This document shows, in pieces, positions 23,813-31,793 of a stretch of 64,000 bases of DNA. The notes beneath the pieces are model-generated. The model was given only the letters and a program-made list of their open reading frames with translations, was not told the DNA's origin and searched no databases. The stretch is from Paludibacteraceae bacterium (GTDB taxonomy: Bacteria > Bacteroidota > Bacteroidia > Bacteroidales > Paludibacteraceae). The stretch's first letter is position 1, and every line of letters begins with the position of its first letter. The translations under genes were made by a program, and so were the position numbers. The stretch covers positions 51,012 through 115,011 of the forward strand of contig JAFSKL010000013.1 in the NCBI GenBank assembly GCA_017448985.1. The letters run 5' to 3'.

Positions 23813-23844
23813 TTTGCATATATGCAAATTTTTTTGTAACTTTG
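23813..23844 (+). promoter_or_regulatory. Promoter with 16-bp palindrome (gene at 23867)
   Basis: -33 TTTG (23813-23816) and -7 TAACTTTG (23837-23844), spaced 20 bp. The palindrome TTTGCATATATGCAAA fills 23813-23828, exactly as in the rfbC promoter. Confidence 0.8.
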
Positions 23845-23866
23845 CCGCGAATTTGTGCTTATGTGT

Positions 23867-24958
23867 ATGAAAAAGAGTTTATTTTGCATATTTTTACCGG
23901 CGTTCGTGGTGTTTTCAGCGTTTGCTCAACAGTTGCCGGACAGCCATTTTGAGAACTGGACTTCCAAGTTCAAGGACGAGCCGCAGTTGGCGGATTGGCA
24001 CGGTTCTAATGTGTCGCAGATAGGTCTTAAGTTTGTTTTTATGTACGCCAAGCCCGGACGAACGGGCCAGTGTGCTTACGTGGCCGACAAGCTGGTCGGA
24101 GCACCTAAGTTGAACTTGGCGGAAGTGGGCCCGGGTTATATCACCTTGGGCCAGCCGTGGCAGTACTTGAAGGGCCTGAGCATCAATAGTGCTACTGCCG
24201 GAACGGAAGGCGGCATCCCGTGGAAATACCGACCGGACACGATGGCCGTTTGGATCAAACGAACGGGTCCGGCTACCGACAAGGAGGATTTTCATTTGCT
24301 CTTCTATTCCTGGACGGGCACCTCCAAAAGCAGCCAATACAAGAATAAGAAAGGCACTTCCACCACTACCGAGCGTATCAACGAGGAGTCGGATATCCGC
24401 CGTGCTACCGACGGCAACGAGTTCGGCGTGAATGAGCCGGCAAAGCAGATCGCCGAAGGATGGTATCGTGCCCGCGCGACCTACAATGAGTGGACTCGCA
24501 TCAAAGTGCCTATTCTCTATATGAACGACGGCCGACCGACGATGTGCAATGTCATTTTCTCGTCGGGCAACTATCCCGCTTTCCGCGCCAACGACGGACT
24601 CTACGACGGTAACGCGCTGTATGTGGACGACGTGGAACTGATCTATTCGTCCAAGATAGACCGACTGACCATCAACGGCAAGGAGTGGAAAGGGTTTAAC
24701 CCCAATAGTGAGGCCGTACAAACGGTTAAGTTGTCCGCGCTTGGTATCCAACCTTCAGACATCCGCATTGACGGTTTCCGCGGGATCGGTCAGTTGACGA
24801 ACATCAAAGGCGAGACGGCTAAGTTCAAAGGCCGCAAATTGGACAAACAGGAGATGACGATCACTCCGGGTGAACTCAACGGCAAGCCGTGGGTCATCGT
24901 CGTCAAGGCTGAAGACGGCAGTTCAGTACATACCTATAAGGTGAAAATTGAACGGTAA
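23867..24958 (+). CDS. Secreted PCMD-like (putative carbohydrate metabolism domain) protein
   Basis: A 363-residue protein with a signal peptide (M-K-K-S-L-F-C-I-F-L, cleavage after F-A-Q). The body starts D-S-H-F-E-N-W and includes Y-V-D-D-V-E-L-I-Y and a C-terminal beta domain with S-V-H-T-Y-K-V-K-I. This layout resembles the Bacteroidetes PCMD family, thought to act on or bind glycans at the surface. ATG 23861 is an alternative start. It has its own promoter. The following GT2 begins 10 bp after its stop. Exact function unknown. Confidence 0.65.
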   Translation: MKKSLFCIFLPAFVVFSAFAQQLPDSHFENWTSKFKDEPQLADWHGSNVSQIGLKFVFMYAKPGRTGQCAYVADKLVGAPKLNLAEVGPGYITLGQPWQYLKGLSINSATAGTEGGIPWKYRPDTMAVWIKRTGPATDKEDFHLLFYSWTGTSKSSQYKNKKGTSTTTERINEESDIRRATDGNEFGVNEPAKQIAEGWYRARATYNEWTRIKVPILYMNDGRPTMCNVIFSSGNYPAFRANDGLYDGNALYVDDVELIYSSKIDRLTINGKEWKGFNPNSEAVQTVKLSALGIQPSDIRIDGFRGIGQLTNIKGETAKFKGRKLDKQEMTITPGELNGKPWVIVVKAEDGSSVHTYKVKIER

Positions 24959-24968
24959 TAGTTGAACG

Positions 24969-26189
24969 GTGAGAATCGAAGACTTACATACTATCGATTG
25001 GGTTCTATTAGGCGCATTGCTGTTGCTCTTTGTGGCGCAGGTCTATTGGTACGCGCGGTATATGGCGGCGGTGGCACGACGAATCCGGAGAGACAAGAAA
25101 TCCGTCTCGCAGGAGCAGTCTGAGCCGTCGGACCTGCCGGGTGTTTCGGTAGTGCTCTGTGCGCATAACGAGAGCGAGAACCTCTCGCAGTACCTGCAGG
25201 CCCTGTTGACGCAGGATTATCCGTTATACGAAGTGATCGTGGTGGACGATGGTTCGGAGGACGACACGCGTGCCGTCATCGAACGGTATATGACCCACGA
25301 TTCGCGCCTGCGAATGACCTTCGTGCCGTACGGAGCTCGCGTCGGTTCGACCAAGAAACTGGCGCTGACCTTAGCAGCTAAAGCAGCGCAATATGACTAC
25401 CTGCTTTTGACCGACGCCGACTGTTGTCCGGAGTCTAATCAATGGATAGCGCAAATGATGAAGGGTTTCCAACGACCAATGACTAACGACCAACTACCAA
25501 CCGACATCGTTCTCGGTTTCAGTCCTTACTTCGAAGAGAAAGGTCATGTCAATCGTTTGGTCCGTTTCGACACGCTGTTCAACGGCCTGCACTATCTGGG
25601 TGCAGCGATTTGCGGACATCCGTATATGGGCGTCGGGCGCAACCTGGCGTACCGCAAGTCCATGTTCTTTGAGTCCGGCGGTTTTACCCAACTGATGACC
25701 AACAAAGCCGGTGATGACGACCTGTTTGTGAATCATGTGGCCACCAGGCAGAACACCGCCGTCGTGGTGAGCAGGGAATCGTATATGTGGTCGCCTTCGA
25801 AAAAGACCTTCAAAGAATGGTGGCAGCAGAAACGCCGGCATCTGTCCGTCTCGCCTGCTTATCGCGAACAGACCAAACTGCGGCTGGCCTTGGAACCGCT
25901 GACGCGCGGACTCTTCTATGCAGCGGTGATAGCGACCATCGTCTTTGCCTGCCTGCGATATCCCATGGTGTGCCTGAATCTCGAGTTCGGCTTGTGGGAA
26001 CTGCTGCTGAGTGCGGCGGTAGGCGTGTTCCTCATTCGATGGATTGTACAAACGGCTATCCTGAATACCTCCGCGCGACGAATGGGCCTGCGGCGATTCA
26101 GTATGTTCAGCATCTTGTGGTTCGACATCTCCTTGCCGCTCGTCAACCTATGGATGCTCATCGTACCCAAGAAACAAACAAAATGGTAA
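24969..26189 (+). CDS. Family 2 glycosyltransferase, membrane-bound
   Basis: A 406-residue protein. An N-terminal transmembrane helix is followed by a GT-A domain with S-V-V-L-C-A-H-N-E-S, V-V-D-D-G-S-E-D-D and T-D-A-D-C (metal-binding DxD-like), the acceptor motif Q-Q-K-R-R-H, and two or three C-terminal transmembrane helices. It should transfer a sugar to a lipid or polysaccharide acceptor at the inner membrane. GTG 24969 is the only reasonable start, 10 bp after the previous stop in repeat-like text. An in-frame heptamer tract adds R-P-M-T-N-D-Q near residue 167, between D-A-D and the acceptor part. Confidence 0.9.
   Translation: MRIEDLHTIDWVLLGALLLLFVAQVYWYARYMAAVARRIRRDKKSVSQEQSEPSDLPGVSVVLCAHNESENLSQYLQALLTQDYPLYEVIVVDDGSEDDTRAVIERYMTHDSRLRMTFVPYGARVGSTKKLALTLAAKAAQYDYLLLTDADCCPESNQWIAQMMKGFQRPMTNDQLPTDIVLGFSPYFEEKGHVNRLVRFDTLFNGLHYLGAAICGHPYMGVGRNLAYRKSMFFESGGFTQLMTNKAGDDDLFVNHVATRQNTAVVVSRESYMWSPSKKTFKEWWQQKRRHLSVSPAYREQTKLRLALEPLTRGLFYAAVIATIVFACLRYPMVCLNLEFGLWELLLSAAVGVFLIRWIVQTAILNTSARRMGLRRFSMFSILWFDISLPLVNLWMLIVPKKQTKW
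25469..25496. repeat. Heptamer repeat, 4 units (CCAACGA type)
   Basis: Units CCAACGA, CCAATGA, CTAACGA, CCAACTA. In frame in GT2; encodes the same R-P-M-T-N-D-Q peptide as the tract at 2496 in prmC. Confidence 0.95.
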
Positions 26190-26211
26190 TAAATGTTTAA
26201 TAATATTAAAT

Positions 26212-26333
26212 CCCTCTGACGGCAAAGAGGGTCCCCGACACAAACCGAACGCAGTGTTTGTGGTGGGGAGAGCGGAGGCATCGGTCGCCCGTCCATTTAG
26301 CGGAGCGGTATGGACCAATGCGAGCCGATTGCC
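26212..26333 (+). ncRNA. Candidate structured RNA: three consecutive stem-loops
   Basis: Stem 1: CCCTCT (26212-26217) with AGAGGG (26226-26231). Stem 2: CCCC..CACAAAC (26233-26245) with GTTTGTG..GGGG (26256-26268). Stem 3: GGCATCGG (26277-26284) with CCGATTGCC (26325-26333), enclosing GTCCAT/ATGGAC. No coding frame or promoter box is evident. It could be the 5' leader of the DUF3467 gene, a small RNA, or a GC-palindromic repeat element. Confidence 0.5.
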
Positions 26334-26341
26334 GAACGCGA

Positions 26342-26647
26342 ATGGCAGAGAAACAATTGAGTATTAACATTTCCCCTGACAAAGCACAGGGCGTATTCGC
26401 AAACCTTGCGTTGATAGCGCATACTCCGACGGAGTTCGTTTTGGATTTTGCCCAGATGATGCCGGGCATCCAGCAAGCTAATGTAGTAGCGCGTGTAGTG
26501 GTAACACCCGACCAGGCTAAAAAGATCTTAGGCGCGCTGCAGAACAATATCGGCCAGTACGAGCAGAAGTTCGGTACGATCCAACCGATCGGCGGTCCGG
26601 CAAAAGGTTCTACCCTTCCTTTGACCTTCACCGGCGGCGAAGCCTAA
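26342..26647 (+). CDS. DUF3467 family protein
   Basis: A 101-residue protein: I-N-I-S-P-D-K-A-Q-G-V-F-A-N-L-A, then H-T-P-T-E-F-V-L-D-F and a helix Q-A-K-K-I-L-G-A-L-Q-N-N-I. This matches the small Bacteroidetes DUF3467 proteins, which have no known function. ATG 26342 begins the conserved part, directly after the structured region 26212-26333. Its stop lies in a TAATTTT heptamer tract. Confidence 0.85.
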   Translation: MAEKQLSINISPDKAQGVFANLALIAHTPTEFVLDFAQMMPGIQQANVVARVVVTPDQAKKILGALQNNIGQYEQKFGTIQPIGGPAKGSTLPLTFTGGEA

Positions 26648-26679
26648 TTCTTAATTTTTAATTTTTAATTCTTAATTAT
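26645..26679. repeat. Heptamer repeat, 5 units
   Basis: Units TAATTCT, TAATTTT, TAATTTT, TAATTCT, TAATTAT; the first four have order A-B-B-A. It supplies the DUF3467 stop codon and ends 3 bp before the next start. Confidence 0.95.
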
Positions 26680-26682
26680 ACT

Positions 26683-27558
26683 ATGAAGCATTTTCCCGCA
26701 TCGCAGTTAATCATCAATGCTGATGGTTCTGCATTTCATTTGCACCTCAAACCGGAGTTCCTGGCGGACAAGATCATCCTTGTAGGCGACCAGGACCGTG
26801 TGAATATGGTGGCATCGTTCTTCGACGAAGGCAGCATCGAGTGTGATGTTCAGAGTCGTGAGTTCCACACCATCACCGGTAAGTTCCAAGGCAAGCGCAT
26901 CTCGTGTATCTCCACGGGTATCGGTACCGACAACTGCGATATCGTGATGAACGAGATTGACGCGCTGGCCAATATCGATTTTGCCACCCGCACCGAGAAA
27001 CCCGAGAAGCGTTGCCTCGACATCGTTCGTATCGGTACCTGCGGCGGCATGCAGGAAGATATACCTCTCGGCACTTTCCTCGTCAGCCAGAAGTCGATTG
27101 GTTTTGACGGCGTGCTCGCTTTCTATGAGGATCGTGACAAAATTGCCGATGTCGGTTTCGAGAAAGCGTTCGTGGACTTCGTCGGTTATCCCAAGAAAGC
27201 CGCTGTGCCCTATGTGGTAGCTGCTAATCCCGAACTGGTTGATCGTATCGCACGGGACGACATGATGCGCGGTTGCACGATTGCCGCTAACGGTTTCTAC
27301 GGCCCGCAAGGACGTGTTCTGCGCGTAGGTCTGGCGGTGCCCGACATCAATGAGAAGATCACGGACTTCCGCTACGAAGGACAGCGTATCACCAACTACG
27401 AGATGGAAGGTTCGTGCATTGCCGGCTTGGCACTTCACATGGGCCACCGCGCCATGACTGTGTGCTGCGTCATCGCCCAACGCAAGATCGAGGCTGCGAA
27501 CACCGATTATAAACCGCGTATCAAGGAGCTGGTACGCACAGTTTTGGAGAGAATTTAA
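26683..27558 (+). CDS. Nucleoside phosphorylase (uridine-phosphorylase type)
   Basis: A 291-residue protein of the PNP/UDP phosphorylase family: G-D-Q-D-R-V near residue 33, I-S-T-G-I-G-T-D-N, R-I-G-T-C-G-G-M, and a C-terminal N-Y-E-M-E-G-S-C-I (ribose-binding Met-Glu). It should cleave nucleosides with phosphate to base and ribose-1-phosphate; uridine is the likeliest substrate. Its TAA overlaps the next ATG (TAATG), so it is translationally coupled to the DPP III gene. Confidence 0.92.
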   Translation: MKHFPASQLIINADGSAFHLHLKPEFLADKIILVGDQDRVNMVASFFDEGSIECDVQSREFHTITGKFQGKRISCISTGIGTDNCDIVMNEIDALANIDFATRTEKPEKRCLDIVRIGTCGGMQEDIPLGTFLVSQKSIGFDGVLAFYEDRDKIADVGFEKAFVDFVGYPKKAAVPYVVAANPELVDRIARDDMMRGCTIAANGFYGPQGRVLRVGLAVPDINEKITDFRYEGQRITNYEMEGSCIAGLALHMGHRAMTVCCVIAQRKIEAANTDYKPRIKELVRTVLERI

Positions 27559-29555
27559 TGAAAAAGTTATTCCTTTGTACTTTGTACATTGTCACTTTGT
27601 CCCTTTTGGTAGGTTGCCAAAAGCCAAACCAAAAATTCGAATACACCGTGGACAAGTTCTATGATTTAGAGATTTTGCGCTATGACGTGCCCGAGTTCGA
27701 CCAGCTGAGTCTGCAGCAGAAGCAACTCGTTTGGTGTCTGAGCGAAGCGGCATTGTGGGGACGCGACATCCTGTTCGACCAAAACGGTCGTTATAACCTG
27801 CGTATCCGTCGTGCTTGCGAGGCCTTGTACCTCAATTATCCGTATTCCAAAGACACGGAGGAGTTCGCCGCTTTCGAGCGCTACCTCAAGCGCGTGTGGT
27901 TCTCCAACGGCATTCATCACCACTACAGCGAGGATAAGTTCCTCCCGGAATTCGACCAGGCTTGGTTCGAAGCCGCCTGTGCCGAAGCGGGCGTGACCTT
28001 TGATGAGGCCATTCTGCCCGTTATGTTCGACCCCGCTGTCATGCCCAAGCGCACGACCCAGCAGGACGGCGTCGATCTGGTGGCAGGTTCGGCCGGTAAC
28101 TATTACGGCGAAGGTGTCACGCAGGCGGAGGCGGAATTGTGGTACGCCGGACACAAAGACTATAGTGCCGAGCCGCTGTGGATAGGTCTGAACAGCCAAC
28201 TCGCCAAGGACGAAAACGGCAACCTCATCGAGCGCGTCTATCGCATAGGCGGCCTCTACGGTGAGGCGCTGCAGATCATCAATTACTGGCTCACGCAAGC
28301 GCTCGACTACGCCGAGAACGATGCCCAAAAGCTGGTGATTGAGAAACTGATTGCCTACAACGCTACCGGCGACCTCCAACTCTTCAACGAATACTGCATC
28401 GCCTGGGTCAAGGACCTCGACAGCCGCGTGGACTTCGTCAACGGCTTCACGGAGACTTATTCCGACCCGCTCGGCATCACCGGCACATGGGAGTCCATGG
28501 TCAACTTCAAGGACCTGCAAGCCACCAAACGTGCGCAACTCATCTCCGAGAACGCGCAGTGGTTTGAGGACCATTCGACCACCGACCCCAAATACAAAAA
28601 AGAGGAAGTGAAGGGCGTGACGGCCAAGGTCATTACAGCCGCCATCCTCGCCGGTGATTGCTACCCCGCTACGCCGATCGGCATCAACCTGCCCAACGCC
28701 AACTGGATCCGCAAAGAGTACGGCTCCAAGTCCGTGACGATTGACAATCTGATGAACGCCTACAACGAAGCTGCCAAGGGTAGCGGTTTCAACGAGGAGT
28801 TCATGATTGATGCCGAGACGATTGCCCGCGAGGAGAAATACGGCGCGCTATGCAGCAACCTCCATACCGATCTCCACGAGTGCGTTGGTCACGGTTCCGG
28901 AAAACTGATGCCGGGTGTCAGCAAGGACGCGCTCAAGGAACACGCTTCGACCATCGAGGAAGCACGCGCCGACCTCTTCGGCCTCTACTATCTCGCCGAC
29001 CCCAAACTGGTCGAACTCGGCCTCGTGCCTGACATGGAGGCTTACAAAGCCGGTTACTACGAACAGATGATGAACGGTCTGATGACCCAGCTCAAGCGCA
29101 TCGAATTGGGCAAAGACATCGAGGAAGCACACATGCGCAACCGCCAACTCATCGCCAAATGGGTCTATGACCATGCCGCCAACAAGGAGGTGGAGATCAT
29201 CGAGCGCGACGGCAAACACTTCCTACAGATTAACGACTACGAAGGTCTCCGTCGGCTCTATGGCCAACTGCTCGCAGAGATTCAGCGGATCACTTCCGAA
29301 GGCGACTATCCCGCCGCCAAACAGATGGTCGAGAACTATGCCGTCAAGGTCGATCCGGTTCTGCACAAGGAGATTCTCGAGCGCTTTGCTAAACTCAATA
29401 TCGCGCCGTACAAGGGATTCGTCAATCCGAAGTATATCGTTCTGCGTGACAAGAACGACGAGATAACCGACATCAAGTTGGATTTCACGGAAGGCTACAT
29501 CGAGCAGCACTTGCGCTACTCAAGCGACTATAGTCCGCTACCGGATGTCAATTGA
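27558..29555 (+). CDS. Dipeptidyl-peptidase III (M49) lipoprotein
   Basis: A 665-residue zinc peptidase of family M49. The zinc motif H-E-C-V-G-H lies at 440-445 and the third-ligand region E-E-A-R-A-D at 467-472, as in the bacterial Bacteroides enzyme. It removes dipeptides from the N-termini of oligopeptides. The N-terminus is a lipoprotein signal peptide with lipobox L-V-G-C. Much of its hydrophobic core (L-C-T-L-Y-I-V-T-L-S) is encoded by a CTTTGTA heptamer tract. It is coupled to the upstream phosphorylase; aroA follows after 26 bp. Confidence 0.95.
   Translation: MKKLFLCTLYIVTLSLLVGCQKPNQKFEYTVDKFYDLEILRYDVPEFDQLSLQQKQLVWCLSEAALWGRDILFDQNGRYNLRIRRACEALYLNYPYSKDTEEFAAFERYLKRVWFSNGIHHHYSEDKFLPEFDQAWFEAACAEAGVTFDEAILPVMFDPAVMPKRTTQQDGVDLVAGSAGNYYGEGVTQAEAELWYAGHKDYSAEPLWIGLNSQLAKDENGNLIERVYRIGGLYGEALQIINYWLTQALDYAENDAQKLVIEKLIAYNATGDLQLFNEYCIAWVKDLDSRVDFVNGFTETYSDPLGITGTWESMVNFKDLQATKRAQLISENAQWFEDHSTTDPKYKKEEVKGVTAKVITAAILAGDCYPATPIGINLPNANWIRKEYGSKSVTIDNLMNAYNEAAKGSGFNEEFMIDAETIAREEKYGALCSNLHTDLHECVGHGSGKLMPGVSKDALKEHASTIEEARADLFGLYYLADPKLVELGLVPDMEAYKAGYYEQMMNGLMTQLKRIELGKDIEEAHMRNRQLIAKWVYDHAANKEVEIIERDGKHFLQINDYEGLRRLYGQLLAEIQRITSEGDYPAAKQMVENYAVKVDPVLHKEILERFAKLNIAPYKGFVNPKYIVLRDKNDEITDIKLDFTEGYIEQHLRYSSDYSPLPDVN
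27573..27601. repeat. Heptamer repeat in a signal peptide
   Basis: Units CTTTGTA, CTTTGTA, CATTGTC, then A and CTTTGTC. It encodes the hydrophobic core of the DPP III lipoprotein signal. Confidence 0.92.
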
Positions 29556-29581
29556 TATTGACCAAGCTTGGGCGATCCGGC

Positions 29582-31447
29582 ATGTACCATATTAAACTCC
29601 CGATATCAAAGTCTATCGCCAACAGAATTCTGTTGTTGCAGGCAATCCATGGAGATCCGCTTATGCGGGTCTCTTCGGATATGCCGGATGATGTCCGCCT
29701 TCTGCATGATGCTCTCGACCTACTGAGGAATCACAAATCAGGCGAACCTTTGACTCTCTGGGTCGGTAACTGCGGCACGGCGCTTCGTTTTCTCCAAGTG
29801 CATCTCGCCAAATGTTATCCGGACGAACCGATCACCTTAGATGGCGAAGAACGCCTTCTCAAAGTCCGTGACGGCAAACCCACTTCGCAGACCACTTCGG
29901 CCCGTATTCTCCACGGCGATCCTATCCCCGTCACTCCCGACGAATCGCCCTACATCACCATGTCCCGCCGCCTCGCTGCTGTATATCAGCCAAGCTTGGC
30001 TGATCCCATCGAGCCCGATTGGTCCGCTGCGGCTTTCTGGTACGAATACATCGCCATTCATGGCGGCGAACTCCTCCTTGAAGGCCTCACCTCCGATTCC
30101 CTCCAAGGCGATCGCATCGTCGCTGACATCTATGCCACCCACTTCGGCGTAACGACAGAGTTCACTTCAAATGGAGCAATAATAGTCTGTCAGCGTAGAG
30201 GTCTGTCAGCAAAGCGGTCTGTCAGCGTCAGCGGTCCAACAGCGCAGCGGTCCAACAGCGCAGTGCTCCAACAGCCGCAGGCGGTCTCGCTCGATTTCGA
30301 GCGAATCCCCGATTTGTATCCCGCCATCGCTCTTACCTGCGAACGTCTCGGCATCACACTCCACGCCACGGGCACCGACCGTCTCCGCTTCAAGGAGTCC
30401 GACCGTCTCGAAGCCGTTCGTCTCCACGAAGTACGCAACGACCACCGAATGGCCATGGCCCTCATGGCAGCAGACTACATCCATCCATTACCTGCCTATA
30501 CTCCTGACGACGAAGCAACGTTAAAATGCATCGCTAAAAGCTATCCCCACTTCGTAGAGTCTTTGCTGTCAATAACGACGGTCGAACGACGGTCGAACGA
30601 CGGTCGAACGACAGTCGAAGCCAATGTCTTTCCTCTGTCGATATACCACATTACCCCGATTCGTGGCGTCAATGATGACAACCGCGGCAAGAAACATGCC
30701 CTGTCCAAACTCATTCACGCCGCCACTTCCGATTACCTCTGGCTCCACGATGATGATGTCATCCTGCCACCGGCGTCTAACAGCCCGCAGGGCGGTCAAG
30801 CGGCAGACCTTATTATTCTGCCGCTTATTATGGTAAGCGAAAGCGAAAAACCGTCCTTGTTGGAAAAATTACAGATTGCCGAATACGCAGCCATTCAGGA
30901 ACTGACCATGCGTACCGCCAAGCGCGGTCACGCAGTCATGTGTTCGGGCGCCAACCTCATCGTCAAACGTGAAGTGTGGCTCGCCTGTGAACCTGATATC
31001 CATCCCGAGATTCCGAGCGGAGACGATATGTTCTTATTGGAAGCCGCCAAGCGTCGTGGCTATACCATCTCCGTCATCGACGATCCCGCCTATACGGCGA
31101 TTGTCCGTCCCCAAACCACATGGTCCTCTTTCTTCCGGCAACGAATGCGTTGGGCCGGCAAAGCGCCGCACTACACCGACCGCGACATCCGTCGTTGCGG
31201 CACGCTTATCGTTGCGGCCAACATCCTCCAACTCCTTTGTCCGCCAATACTACTCATCAAATTTCCGATTGAGTACTCCCTCATCCGCAAGCGAGAGAAA
31301 ATTTTCAATTTTCAATTTCCTTGTGGCTCTTTTGCTCGAAATTGTCTATCCTTTTTATCTCCTTATAAGTCTTCTCGGCGGCCTCTGCCGCAAAAACCAA
31401 TGGTGATGCAGCCCTTATTATGCACAAAAATTACTGGTGTCTATTAG
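29582..31447 (+). CDS. aroA: aroA (EPSP synthase) open frame running into a glycosyltransferase fragment
   Basis: Residues 1-335 are a compact 3-phosphoshikimate 1-carboxyvinyltransferase: P-I-S-K-S-I-A-N-R at the start, G-N-C-G-T-A-L-R-F, D-W-S-A-A-A-F-W, R-F-K-E-S-D-R and N-D-H-R-M-A-M-A. It makes EPSP from shikimate-3-phosphate and PEP. A 16-bp-unit repeat adds about 33 residues in the middle. Where AroA should end (H-F-V-E-S-L), the frame crosses a 4 x 11-bp repeat and continues without stop into a GT2 fragment lacking its N-terminal nucleotide-binding part. ATG 29582 is chosen because it starts the conserved sequence; an upstream TTG frame adds only ten residues. The fused tail is probably not functional. 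Whether AroA activity survives is uncertain. Confidence 0.85.
   Translation: MYHIKLPISKSIANRILLLQAIHGDPLMRVSSDMPDDVRLLHDALDLLRNHKSGEPLTLWVGNCGTALRFLQVHLAKCYPDEPITLDGEERLLKVRDGKPTSQTTSARILHGDPIPVTPDESPYITMSRRLAAVYQPSLADPIEPDWSAAAFWYEYIAIHGGELLLEGLTSDSLQGDRIVADIYATHFGVTTEFTSNGAIIVCQRRGLSAKRSVSVSGPTAQRSNSAVLQQPQAVSLDFERIPDLYPAIALTCERLGITLHATGTDRLRFKESDRLEAVRLHEVRNDHRMAMALMAADYIHPLPAYTPDDEATLKCIAKSYPHFVESLLSITTVERRSNDGRTTVEANVFPLSIYHITPIRGVNDDNRGKKHALSKLIHAATSDYLWLHDDDVILPPASNSPQGGQAADLIILPLIMVSESEKPSLLEKLQIAEYAAIQELTMRTAKRGHAVMCSGANLIVKREVWLACEPDIHPEIPSGDDMFLLEAAKRRGYTISVIDDPAYTAIVRPQTTWSSFFRQRMRWAGKAPHYTDRDIRRCGTLIVAANILQLLCPPILLIKFPIEYSLIRKREKIFNFQFPCGSFARNCLSFLSPYKSSRRPLPQKPMVMQPLLCTKITGVY
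30185..30286. repeat. 16-18-bp tandem repeat inside aroA, 6 units
   Basis: Units of the form GTCTGTCAGC+6 (three) and GTCCAACAGC+6 (three). In frame, adding about 33 residues before the R-F-K-E-S-D motif of AroA. Related text recurs at about 30778-30807 in the GT fragment. Confidence 0.9.
30575..30618. repeat. 11-bp tandem repeat, 4 units, at the aroA/GT2 joint
   Basis: ACGACGGTCGA three times, then ACGACAGTCGA; 44 bp exactly at the end of AroA homology. Confidence 0.95.
30619..31406 (+). pseudogene. Family 2 glycosyltransferase, 5'-truncated and frameshifted
   Basis: Recognisable parts are N-R-G-K-K-H-A-L, L-H-D-D-D-V (metal motif), S-G-D-D-M-F and the acceptor motif R-Q-R-M-R-W-A-G-K. The first 60 or so residues of a GT2 (nucleotide-binding strand) are missing. 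At 31300-31320 the frame breaks in an AATTTTC tract. In the +1 frame the protein continues as a convincing transmembrane tail (L-V-A-L-L-L-E-I-V-Y-P-F-Y) and stops at 31406. Removing one 7-bp unit restores that frame. Without the N-terminal part it is unlikely to be an active transferase. Confidence 0.8.
31300..31320. repeat. AATTTTC heptamer tract at the GT2 frame break
   Basis: Units AATTTTC, AATTTTC, AATTTCC. Same word as at the prmC break (2326). Confidence 0.95.
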
Positions 31448-31552
31448 ACTCATCATGCGCGCGCACAATACACGCGTTCATTAGAAAATACGCGCGCGAA
31501 GATACGTAATTTTATGTTTTACAACATTTTTTTGATTTTTTAAGACTTATTA

Positions 31553-31584
31553 TTTGCATAATTCGTAAATTTTTTGTACTTTTG
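31553..31584 (+). promoter_or_regulatory. Promoter of surface locus B
   Basis: -33 TTTG (31553-31556) and -7 TACTTTTG (31577-31584), spaced 20 bp, in the 346-bp gap before the 31794 gene. It implies a leader of about 200 nt. Confidence 0.75.
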
Positions 31585-31614
31585 CAAGCGATTTTTGGAA
31601 ACAACAAATTACTT

Positions 31615-31715
31615 ATGGGGCTTTACTGGTCAAAATATTTGATTTTCCCCCCTATTTCCCGCCAATATGTCGCAAAATGGCGGGATAGGAGGTAGTAGCA
31701 ACGCCATAATTGGCG
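31615..31715 (+). promoter_or_regulatory. Structured leader with a 26-codon frame
   Basis: A strong hairpin pairs CCTAT-TT-CCCGCCA (31651-31664) with TGGCGGGATAGG (31678-31689). A second small one pairs CGCCA/TGGCG (31702-31715). An open frame ATG 31615 to TAG 31695 crosses the first hairpin. Together they could form a leader attenuator for locus B; this is an inference from layout only. Confidence 0.45.
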
Positions 31716-31793
31716 GCGCCTGATGAGTGTGTCAAGTGCTGCTTTTGATTGTATATTTTAATTAACTATATTTTAACTAAAATTTTTAACATC

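Noticed and set aside
31448-31552. CGCG-rich stretch after the GT2 fragment as a terminator or attachment site
   Set aside because: No clear stem with U-run and no flanking duplication could be found.
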